A stretch of DNA of 5,418 bases from Candidatus Atribacteria bacterium (GCA_016934875.1 JAFGSC010000056.1:1-5418); one strand, 5' to 3'; numbered from the stretch's first letter, positions 1 through 5,418 are shown. Program-made: numbers and translations. The notes: generated by a model not told the origin, from the sequence alone.

Positions 1-1
1 G

Positions 2-292
2 GCTTTTGGTGACAATTCCCGGGATTGGGAAGAAGCCTCTCCAATAAACTATCTTCGGGAAGGATTAGCTATACCTCCCTTTTTGCTATTGGTAGCCGGA
101 GATCGGGAAATTTCCAGGGCAGTGAATCAATCATTTTATCAATCTCTAAACCAATATCATTATGATGTTACTCTCTTTTATGTAGAAGATAAAGACCATG
201 TCTCTATTGACTATGATTTAGGAAAAGAAGGCGATGCAGTTTATAGAATCATTCACAGTTGGATACAGAAAATATCTAACATAAACAATTAA
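2..292 (+). CDS. Alpha/beta-hydrolase (esterase/lipase-like), C-terminal 96 residues, 5' truncated
   Basis: The reading frame is open from the window edge (first full codon at position 2) to TAA at 290-292, so the beginning of the gene lies outside. The fragment has the usual C-terminal half of a serine esterase of the alpha/beta-hydrolase fold. An FGDNSRDWEEASPINYL stretch corresponds to the 'W..aSP..y' segment found in acetyl-esterase and BD-FAE-type enzymes. A hydrophobic strand ending in LLLVAGDRE carries the likely catalytic Asp. After FYVEDKDHVSID, with the likely catalytic His, comes a closing helix (IIHSWIQKI). The nucleophile Ser lies upstream and cannot be seen. The substrate is unknown; carboxylester hydrolysis is the family expectation. 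A TTG at 83 is an internal Leu, not the start. It points the same way as the next gene but is separated from it by 363 nt including a promoter, so it is probably a separate transcription unit. Confidence 0.8.
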   Translation, partial: AFGDNSRDWEEASPINYLREGLAIPPFLLLVAGDREISRAVNQSFYQSLNQYHYDVTLFYVEDKDHVSIDYDLGKEGDAVYRIIHSWIQKISNINN

Positions 293-322
293 ATGAGTTT
301 TTGTGTTGAAAACATTTTTTTT
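291..322 (+). terminator. Possible weak AT-rich terminator hairpin after the hydrolase gene
   Basis: AAATG (291-295) can pair with CATTT (313-317), and TTTT (299-302) with AAAA (309-312), leaving a small bulge on the left arm and a six-base loop. A run of eight T (315-322) follows and partly overlaps the right arm. The layout is that of an intrinsic terminator, but the stem has only one G-C pair and would be unstable. It overlaps the -35 region of the promoter candidate at 306-334, so both calls use the same bases. Confidence 0.25.
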
Positions 323-655
323 ATAAGGTATAATCAAAAAGTAAAATAAGTCTTTTAAAGATATTTCAAAATCATAAAAAAAAATATTAAAAATGTAAAA
401 AGCACAAAAAAAACAATACAATGAGATTGCATATATTAACTTTTAATGACATCAACATTTATGACCGATTTAGATTTTTCCATCATCTGTTTTACTTCTT
501 TTTTACCTTACCTTACTTTATAAGTAATTTTAATTAAAACTAGATGGTTTTGTCTGTAATCTTATACTAAATGCTAAATGATTGAGAAAGGAGTGATCAA
601 TTCGTAACCTCATCATAAATTTGAACAAAGAATATTAATTTTAAAGGAGAAAAAA
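293..655. other. 363-nt AT-rich intergenic region without a gene
   Basis: No credible coding frame exists on either strand. The region is dominated by A and T runs. It contains the terminator-like element and promoter near its left end, a perfect TTTTAATTAAAA palindrome (528-539), a short ACCTT tandem repeat (505-514), and an AAAGGAG at 587-593 with no usable start codon at the right distance. I see no recognisable riboswitch, T-box, tRNA or other structured RNA. The right end carries the ribosome-binding site of the C69 gene (AAAGGAG, 643-649). If transcription starts near 341, the region gives a leader of roughly 315 nt. Confidence 0.7.
306..334 (+). promoter_or_regulatory. Sigma-A/sigma-70-type promoter, probable operon promoter
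   Basis: TTGAAA at 306-311 (4 of 6 to the -35 consensus) and a perfect TATAAT at 329-334 are separated by exactly 17 bp. Transcription would start near 341. It lies just after the hydrolase stop codon and points at the C69 dipeptidase operon, with about 315 nt of leader before the first start codon. Chance matches are common in DNA this AT-rich, but a perfect -10 with ideal spacing is better than any other candidate in the gap. Confidence 0.5.
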
Positions 656-2395
656 ATGTTTAACTTTTCCCGAAAGGCTATTTTTATATTTTTGATATTA
701 TTTTTTGTTACAAGTTGTTTTGCATTTGCCTTGGCTGAACCTGAATTTGAATCTGAAGAATGTATTGATTGTTTAGGATGTACATCATTTTTAGTGGGTA
801 AAGATGCTTCTTTGGATGGCTCAACGATGACCGTTCATCCCTGTGATTGTGGTACTTGTGATTTTACTTTCCGAAAGGTTCCTGCCGTGGATCACGAGCC
901 AGGTGCCACGAGAAAAATTTATGCGATCTCTCAGTATGAAACATGGGATCCTGAAATTGGGTTGAAATGGGATAGGGTCTTAGAGGAAAAATTTACCGGT
1001 GTAGAAATTCCTCAACCAGCCCATACGTTTGCTTATATTCATGGCATGTTTGGCTATATTAATGAACATCAATTGGCAATGGGAGAGTCAACGGTTAGCT
1101 GTAGACGTGAGATGCAAAGCCCAAACGCAGTCATGAATTTAACCGAATTAACTCGTATTGCAATGGAGAGATGTAAAACAGCCAGAGAAGCCATCCAGCT
1201 CATGGGTGAATTAGGGGAAAAATATGGCTATGGCTTGGATGGAGGAGAACAATTGTCCATTGCTGACCCTTATGAAGCATGGCATTTTGAAATTATGCCG
1301 GTGGGTCCGCTATGGACTCCGGAAAGTGGAGAACCGGGGGCTATCTGGTGTGCTCAAAGGATTCCGGATGACCATATATCAGTCTGTCCGAATGAGTCCA
1401 GGATTGGAGAAATTGACTTAGAAAATACGGATTACTTCATGGCTTCATCCAATGTCATTTCATATGCGGTAGAACACGAATACTATGATCCGAATAGTGG
1501 AGAACCTTTCAGTTGGAAAAAGGCTTACTCTCCCTGGAAAAAAAGTTATATCAATCCCAGGGCTTGGGGTGCCTATCATTTCTTGGCTCCTTCTTTAAAT
1601 CTTGATCCTATGACTCCGAATGATGAATTGCCTTTTTCTGTTAAACCGGATAAAAAGGTTTCAGTCAAAGATATTATGGAAGTAACCAGATATCATTATG
1701 AGGGCACCATTTTTGATATGACCCAAGGTTTAGCAGCCGGACCATTTGGAAATCCTAACCGATGGAGACCATTAAATTGGACAGTAGATGGTAAAACCTA
1801 TAGTTGGGAAAGGCCAATTGGGACTCAACAAGCCGAGTATGTAACGATTACCCAGTCGAGAAGCTGGCTGCCTGATCCAATAGGCGGAATCGTCTGGATA
1901 GGTTTGGGTACAACCGATACAACTTGCTTTATCCCGTTCTATGCCGGTATTAACGAAATTCCTTACTCTTTCCAGATAGGTGATCATTGGACATTCAACA
2001 GAGATGCTGCCCGTTGGGCTTTCGATTATGCTGATTTCCATGTCCAGGTAAAATATTCCTATGCTATTCAGGACGTGAAAGATGCACAATTTAAATGGGA
2101 AGACGGCGCTATTGCCAATACTTCGAAAATTGATAAAGAAGCCTATGATTTATATATCCAAGATCCTGAAAAAGCCAAGGAGTTTCTGACTGATTATTGT
2201 ATGGAAAATGCTGCTGAAGTCATCGATGCCTGGTGGAATTTAGGGGATCAACTACTTGTAAAATATAATATAGGATTCATTTATACAGAAGACAGACAGA
2301 GGAAACAGGTTGGTTACCCCGAATGGTGGCTGAAAGCCATTATAGAATACGATAACAAGAAAACAGTTGAGGAATTTTATAATATAGAGAAATAA
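656..2395 (+). CDS. Exported family C69 dipeptidase (Ntn-hydrolase)
   Basis: This 579-residue protein is a full-length peptidase family C69 (PepD-like) enzyme. The family are N-terminal-nucleophile hydrolases that cleave dipeptides after self-processing exposes a Cys. The predicted nucleophile is Cys42 in GCTSFLVGKDASLDGST. Other family-typical blocks follow in order: PAVDHEPGATRKIY (76-89), GYINEHQLAMGEST (133-146), ADPYEAWHFEIMPVG (203-217), IWCAQRIPDDHISVCPNE (230-247), EGTIFDMTQGLAAGPFGNP (349-367) and SRSWLPDPIGGIVWIGL (401-417). The N terminus is a signal peptide: RK at 6-7, then a hydrophobic stretch at 8-20. Both a lipobox (VTSC, Cys21) and a signal-peptidase-I site (ALA, after 27) are possible, so the enzyme acts outside the cytoplasmic membrane. 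Two Cys clusters (36/39/42 and 63/65/68) flank the active site. The ATG is supported by AAAGGAG six bases upstream and by the signal peptide. It is probably the first gene of the operon. Substrate specificity is not visible. Confidence 0.92.
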   Translation: MFNFSRKAIFIFLILFFVTSCFAFALAEPEFESEECIDCLGCTSFLVGKDASLDGSTMTVHPCDCGTCDFTFRKVPAVDHEPGATRKIYAISQYETWDPEIGLKWDRVLEEKFTGVEIPQPAHTFAYIHGMFGYINEHQLAMGESTVSCRREMQSPNAVMNLTELTRIAMERCKTAREAIQLMGELGEKYGYGLDGGEQLSIADPYEAWHFEIMPVGPLWTPESGEPGAIWCAQRIPDDHISVCPNESRIGEIDLENTDYFMASSNVISYAVEHEYYDPNSGEPFSWKKAYSPWKKSYINPRAWGAYHFLAPSLNLDPMTPNDELPFSVKPDKKVSVKDIMEVTRYHYEGTIFDMTQGLAAGPFGNPNRWRPLNWTVDGKTYSWERPIGTQQAEYVTITQSRSWLPDPIGGIVWIGLGTTDTTCFIPFYAGINEIPYSFQIGDHWTFNRDAARWAFDYADFHVQVKYSYAIQDVKDAQFKWEDGAIANTSKIDKEAYDLYIQDPEKAKEFLTDYCMENAAEVIDAWWNLGDQLLVKYNIGFIYTEDRQRKQVGYPEWWLKAIIEYDNKKTVEEFYNIEK

Positions 2396-2396
2396 A

Positions 2397-2443
2397 TTGA
2401 TTGTAATTGATTTGATGAACTTTCAATCAAATCAATCGATCAA
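2397..2443 (+). repeat. Inverted repeat (hairpin) directly after the C69 stop codon
   Basis: ATTGATTTGAT (2406-2416) is the exact reverse complement of ATCAAATCAAT (2426-2436), an 11-bp stem with a 9-base loop. Flanking TTGAT (2397-2401) and ATCAA (2439-2443) can extend it across a small internal loop. The element begins two bases after the stop codon. No T tract follows, so it is not a standard intrinsic terminator. It could be a 3' stabilising or pausing element, or an AT-rich operator-like palindrome. Confidence 0.6.
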
Positions 2444-2461
2444 CTGGTACTTAAAAATTTA

Positions 2462-2500
2462 TGAGTGGGAAAGTGTTCTCAAAGTACATTTTCCCACTTA
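2462..2500 (+). repeat. Second intergenic hairpin, ahead of the DUF6305-like gene
   Basis: AGTGGGAAAGTGT (2464-2476) pairs with ACATTTTCCCACT (2486-2498) over 13 bp with a single G-U wobble and a 9-base loop. G-U and T-A pairs add two more at the base. It is the strongest stem in the window. The sequence after it is TAAATATC rather than a T run, so terminator activity is unlikely. The left arm also matches TTTTCCCA at 2537-2544, which runs from just after the next Shine-Dalgarno into the first base of the start codon. An alternative pairing that affects translation is therefore possible. Confidence 0.65.
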
Positions 2501-2543
2501 AATATCAAAGAATCAAAGAAAAAGGAATAAGGAGGATTTTCCC

Positions 2544-3236
2544 ATGAAAAAAATTTCATGCATATCGTTTATGTTAACTATTTTAAGTATTATATTTTTT
2601 GCTCTTAGTGTTAATATTTTTGCTCAAAGTGAAATACCCCCAGCCGGTGTACCTGTACTTACCACCTCGGCAGGACAAAGTGCAGATATTATGACTTTGA
2701 ATATTTTAATGGATGAAGCAGGGGTACTGTACGATTATTGTGATGTTCCTACCGTAGAAATGATGAAAGCAGGAGTGGGATTAAGTGGAGTAGAATCCGG
2801 ACCCGGTTTTCATGTAGAAATCAAGACTGATCAATCAAAATACCCCATTGGGACAGCTTATCAATCGATTGTTTTCGCAATCGGAGCCAGTCTAAAAGGA
2901 ATGGGTGCTTCCGGTTTGACTGTTGATCAAGAGTTGGCTCGTTTAAAAAGTCTAATTAAGTATGCTAAAGAAAATAAAATATTCATTGTAGCAGCCCATG
3001 TTGGTGGACTTTCAACAAGAGGAAATCCAGGCAGCGATAATGAGAAAATGATCGATGCAATTGCACCATCTGCTAATTTAATTATTGTTACAGCCGATGG
3101 AAACAAAGATGGAAGATTTACTGCCCTAGCTGAAGAGAACCAGATACCCCTGGTTGTTGTTGATTACGCTCTGGATGTTATTGAAGTGCTAAAACAAGTT
3201 TTTGCAGGTGAATTAACCGGTGCAAAGTGTGAGTAA
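2544..3236 (+). CDS. Exported DUF6305-like protein of unknown function
   Basis: This is a 230-residue protein. A clear Sec signal peptide (KK at 2-3, hydrophobic 8-26, likely cut after IFA at 25-27) leaves about 200 mature residues outside the cytoplasmic membrane. The mature part opens with PVLTTSAGQSADIMTLNILM (37-56). This resembles what I recall of the DUF6305 family, but I could not search to confirm it. The rest alternates strands and helices: SIVFAIGASLKGMG (108-121), helix 127-144, IFIVAAHVGG (146-155), ANLIIVTADGNKDG (177-190), helix to 199, IPLVVVDYALDVIEVLKQVF (201-220). This suggests a compact Rossmann-like or flavodoxin-like alpha/beta fold. No catalytic motif is evident, and no cofactor site beyond the Gly-rich turns. 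The start has AAGGAGG eight bases upstream. It lies 35 nt before the permease gene, so a periplasmic or extracellular partner of that permease is plausible (inference). Confidence 0.75.
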   Translation: MKKISCISFMLTILSIIFFALSVNIFAQSEIPPAGVPVLTTSAGQSADIMTLNILMDEAGVLYDYCDVPTVEMMKAGVGLSGVESGPGFHVEIKTDQSKYPIGTAYQSIVFAIGASLKGMGASGLTVDQELARLKSLIKYAKENKIFIVAAHVGGLSTRGNPGSDNEKMIDAIAPSANLIIVTADGNKDGRFTALAEENQIPLVVVDYALDVIEVLKQVFAGELTGAKCE

Positions 3237-3271
3237 TAATGATTGTAAATAATTAAAAAGGGGGGTAATCG

Positions 3272-4585
3272 ATGTACTTTCAGATAATGATTGTTTTGCT
3301 TTCGATGGTGATTGCTTATGCCGTTACCAAATGGAAATATCCTGTTGAATGGAGCATACTTTCAGCTGCGGTTGTAGGTGGAATTATTGGTTCTGTTCTT
3401 TTTAGTACTCCGCCTATTAGAGAGCTTTTTCGTCATCTGGTAGAAGGAACTTCTACTTATATGGATATTGTTCTTGTCTTTACAACTGCAACGATTTTTA
3501 TGGCCATCGTGAAAGAATCAGGTGGTGTAGATTATGTAATACGAGCTACTATTAAACATTTTTACAATAGAAGAATTATTGCTCTGTTAATATTAATGTT
3601 CATTATTTTAGTTCCCGGTGCATTAACAGGAGCAGGTAGTGTTTCATGTCTGGTAGTGGGTGCACCGGTTGCGCTAGCTTTGGTTTATTTAGGTATACCA
3701 AGGGTTAAGGTTACGGCCATTATTTTTATTCTGGCAGGTTTGTCCGCAGCAGCTCCGCCAGTTAATATCTGGGCAATGATTACTTGTGCCGGAACAGCAA
3801 TACCCTATGTTGGATTTGAGTTGCCTCTGGCAATACCTATTCTTATTCTCAGCATTTTTACTGTGCTTTTCTTAGGGTATAAAAAAGAAGGAGACACAAC
3901 CTTAGAAAAAGCCCTGCAGGATATGCCGAAAGTTCCGGAAGGTATGACGATCTGGAAAGTTGTATTACCGTTTTTGTTCTTTTTTGGCATGATCATTGTT
4001 GAGCGTATTTGGCCTTTTTCAATACCGGTTATGGGTCTACCGTTAGAATTTACAATTGCTGCCATAATCGCCCTTGTTTTAAGCCCGACAAAGATTAAAA
4101 TTATACAACTATCACTAGATACCGTAAAACGTCTGCTGCCTTTATTGGCTACAGTAATCATCGTTGGTATACTTCAACAGGTAATGACGGTTACAGGCGT
4201 ACGAGGCTTGTTATCCTACACTGTTATTACGATTCCAATTACTTTACTATTTATTTCTTTGGCGTTTGTACTTCCGATTTCTGAAGGAATTTTGACTTAT
4301 GGAGCCGCCGCTTTGTTTGGTATTCCATTAACCTGGTATTTTGATTCTATAGGATTGCATGCAACAGTTGTAATAGCAGGCATGAGTTTACTCTACCCAT
4401 TAGGAGATGGATTGCCGCCTACTGCTTTAATAGGTAGGTTAAGTGTTATGGTTTCTGAATACAAAGGGAATTATCTAAATTTCCTTAAACAAACTTGGGT
4501 GCCCTGGCTTGTTATTACAATCGTAGGAATTCTTATGATTGTATACAGTTCTCATCTTTCTTTTTTAGTTGAGTGGAGTAAATAA
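3272..4585 (+). CDS. Polytopic permease, ion-transporter superfamily (TRAP large-subunit/DctM-like)
   Basis: This is a 437-residue integral membrane protein with about 11-13 predicted membrane segments (clearest at 2-19, 27-45, 62-80, 100-118, 122-141, 147-169, 184-202, 228-246, 257-272, 288-306, 313-333, 360-377 and 410-426). Two halves look alike. Each has a Gly/Ala-rich hairpin followed by a paired-proline motif: APPVNIWAMI at 161-170 and LPPTALIGRL at 381-390. This pseudo-twofold design is known for the IT superfamily, which includes DctM of TRAP transporters and related carboxylate or short-chain fatty acid carriers. A hydrophilic linker at about 203-226 separates the halves. The size fits a DctM-type subunit, and the substrate is probably an organic anion or an amino-acid derivative. 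Neighbours supply no recognisable DctP or DctQ. AAGGGGGG at 3258-3265 supports the ATG. It sits in an operon, 35 nt after the DUF6305-like gene and 30 nt before the next. Confidence 0.82.
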   Translation: MYFQIMIVLLSMVIAYAVTKWKYPVEWSILSAAVVGGIIGSVLFSTPPIRELFRHLVEGTSTYMDIVLVFTTATIFMAIVKESGGVDYVIRATIKHFYNRRIIALLILMFIILVPGALTGAGSVSCLVVGAPVALALVYLGIPRVKVTAIIFILAGLSAAAPPVNIWAMITCAGTAIPYVGFELPLAIPILILSIFTVLFLGYKKEGDTTLEKALQDMPKVPEGMTIWKVVLPFLFFFGMIIVERIWPFSIPVMGLPLEFTIAAIIALVLSPTKIKIIQLSLDTVKRLLPLLATVIIVGILQQVMTVTGVRGLLSYTVITIPITLLFISLAFVLPISEGILTYGAAALFGIPLTWYFDSIGLHATVVIAGMSLLYPLGDGLPPTALIGRLSVMVSEYKGNYLNFLKQTWVPWLVITIVGILMIVYSSHLSFLVEWSK

Positions 4586-4615
4586 TAAAGAGACACAAAA
4601 TATGGAGGTTCGATT

Positions 4616-4771
4616 ATGCCAATAGTAATGATTATTTATTATATATTAAGTATCTGTCTTATCGGTATGTTAATCTATAATTTTATTAAAGAAAAAGAAA
4701 GCACAACAGATATGTTACTTTATCTTATTGTAGCCATACCCTTTGTTCTAAGGGTTTTACGGGTTAAATAG
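4616..4771 (+). CDS. Small membrane protein, 51 residues, two predicted transmembrane segments
   Basis: The ATG at 4616 has GGAGG (4604-4608) seven bases upstream, and the frame ends at TAG 4769-4771. The product is almost wholly hydrophobic. A first segment (about 3-23, IVMIIYYILSICLIGMLIYN) is followed by a charged turn KEKESTTD (25-32). A second segment (33-45, MLLYLIVAIPFVL) leads to a basic tail RVLRVK. By the positive-inside rule the Arg/Lys tail is likely cytoplasmic. It is wedged between the permease gene (30 nt) and the deacylase gene (17 nt), all with strong ribosome-binding sites, so it is very probably translated. I do not recognise the family. It is too short for a normal DctQ subunit (about 150-200 residues, four segments). 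It may be a small accessory subunit or stabiliser of the permease, or an anchor for the deacylase (inference). Confidence 0.72.
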   Translation: MPIVMIIYYILSICLIGMLIYNFIKEKESTTDMLLYLIVAIPFVLRVLRVK

Positions 4772-4788
4772 TACAAGGAGGAAAAGGA

Positions 4789-5418
4789 ATGACCAGAATG
4801 CAAAGAATGAAAATTATTATGCTTGCAATAGTAGCAATTATAACAATTATTGCCGGAATACAGCTTTATCAACATCGTCACTACCAAATTCCCATCGTGG
4901 CAGGACCTGGCGTTACAAAGGTAGGCAGATTAAGTGACTATTATGAAGGAATTAAAGGGACAATAGCTGATACTAATGTCTTCTTCCTGGAAGGAAAGGA
5001 AGAAGGAGGCACTATGCTTATCATTGCGAACACTCATGCCAATGAGATTGTTGCCGGTCTCACTGCTTTTATGCTAGTAGAGAATGCAGTTATCGAAAAA
5101 GGGAGAGCAATTGTAATTCCTCAGTTTAACAATAGCGGTAGCCGTAATACCAGGGCTGGGGATGGCTATCCTTTATTTTTTGATATTGAAACAGACTGGG
5201 GGAGTAAAACATTTAGAATGGGAAATCGTGATGCTTCGCCGCTAGATCAATGGCCTGATCCACTTATTTATGTACATTATCCAGACCGCCAGCTTTTATC
5301 TTATTTGGACATAAGAAATACTAATCGTACCTGGCCAGGCAGACCCGATGGTCCCCTAATGGAACAAGTGACTTTTGCTGCAATGGAATTAATTAGAAAT
5401 GAGAAGGTCGATGCTGTA
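4789..5418 (+). CDS. Membrane-anchored M14-type deacylase (succinylglutamate desuccinylase/aspartoacylase family), 3' truncated
   Basis: The first 210 residues are present and the frame stays open to the window edge. Residues 8-24 form one hydrophobic segment after a basic start (R3, R6, K8), with no clear cleavage site, so an N-terminal membrane anchor with the catalytic domain outside is likely. The zinc site of the AstE/AspA branch of M14 metallocarboxypeptidases is visible: THANE (82-86) supplies His83 and Glu86 of the HxxE pair. DIRNTNRTWPGRPDG (174-188) matches the substrate-binding NR motif (Asn179, Arg180), as in DLNRxxPG. The last zinc His should follow just past the edge, since the fragment ends in KVDAV and the family continues with DLH or similar. 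About 97 residues separate His83 from Arg180, longer than in aspartoacylase, with a polar insert near 118-170. Members remove acyl groups from N-acyl amino acids; the exact substrate is unknown. AAGGAGG (4775-4781), seven bases before the ATG, supports the start. Confidence 0.85.
   Translation, partial: MTRMQRMKIIMLAIVAIITIIAGIQLYQHRHYQIPIVAGPGVTKVGRLSDYYEGIKGTIADTNVFFLEGKEEGGTMLIIANTHANEIVAGLTAFMLVENAVIEKGRAIVIPQFNNSGSRNTRAGDGYPLFFDIETDWGSKTFRMGNRDASPLDQWPDPLIYVHYPDRQLLSYLDIRNTNRTWPGRPDGPLMEQVTFAAMELIRNEKVDAV

Noticed and set aside
218..421. Minus-strand open frame of 67 codons
   Set aside because: It straddles the hydrolase 3' end and the AT-rich gap, has a Phe/Tyr-rich low-complexity translation and has no convincing ribosome-binding site or family resemblance.
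505..516. ACCTT tandem repeat as a CRISPR or regulatory repeat
   Set aside because: There are only two five-base units in low-complexity DNA; no spacer-repeat periodicity is seen anywhere in the window.
563..568. TATACT as a second promoter -10 for the C69 operon
   Set aside because: No acceptable -35 lies 16-18 bp upstream (the bases there read like CTAGAT), so support is much weaker than for 306-334.
578..607. Nine-residue leader peptide frame (MIEKGVINS) upstream of the C69 gene
   Set aside because: It has no ribosome-binding site before its ATG, no run of a regulatory amino acid and no attenuator hairpin after it. The AAAGGAG lies inside it rather than before it.
1224..1421. Plus-strand open frame within the C69 gene in another frame
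   Set aside because: It lies wholly inside a well-supported full-length gene with conserved family motifs; chance overlap.
1772..2089. Minus-strand open frame of 105 codons
   Set aside because: It is antisense to conserved C69 blocks and has no independent support.
2462..2510. Second hairpin as an intrinsic terminator for the C69 gene
   Set aside because: The stem is good but is followed by TAAATATC, without the run of T needed for release.
3805..4161. Minus-strand open frame of 118 codons
   Set aside because: It is antisense to the permease; the translation is an artefact of the hydrophobic codons opposite.
4616..4771. The 51-residue protein as a TRAP DctQ subunit
   Set aside because: It has two membrane segments and about one third of the usual length; no DctQ-like features beyond hydrophobicity.

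Overview
The window is AT-rich, with strong purine Shine-Dalgarno sites (AAAGGAG, AAGGAGG, GGAGG) before every intact gene. All genes lie on the + strand. This suggests a low-GC bacterium, probably anaerobic and peptide- or amino-acid-using (Clostridia-like Firmicutes or an Atribacterota-type lineage). The window alone does not settle the taxon, and the lineage is inference from composition and gene content.

Layout: (1) Positions 2-292 are the 3' end of an alpha/beta-hydrolase (esterase/lipase-like) gene. (2) Positions 293-655 are a very AT-rich gap with no gene. It holds a good sigma-A-type promoter (TTGAAA-17 bp-TATAAT) and a weak terminator-like hairpin overlapping it. (3) Positions 656-2395 encode a complete exported family C69 (Ntn-hydrolase) dipeptidase. 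(4) Positions 2396-2543 form a spacer with two successive inverted repeats. (5) Positions 2544-3236 encode an exported protein resembling the DUF6305 family. (6) Positions 3272-4585 encode a polytopic permease of the ion-transporter/TRAP-large-subunit type. (7) Positions 4616-4771 encode a 51-residue protein with two predicted membrane segments. (8) From position 4789 to the window edge is the N-terminal 210 residues of a membrane-anchored M14-type succinylglutamate desuccinylase/aspartoacylase-like deacylase.

The last four genes are 17-35 nt apart, each with its own good ribosome-binding site and no terminator between them, so they are almost certainly one operon. The C69 gene is probably its first member, separated from the rest by the hairpin spacer. 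The likely theme, by inference, is scavenging of an amide-linked compound (peptide or N-acyl amino acid). Two hydrolases act outside the cytoplasmic membrane (C69 dipeptidase and M14 deacylase), a permease imports a product, and two proteins of unknown role (DUF6305-like and the 51-residue membrane protein) may assist transport. The most notable point is that the permease has neither a recognisable DctP-type binding protein nor a DctQ-type small subunit. The DUF6305-like and 51-residue proteins occupy the places where those would be expected.
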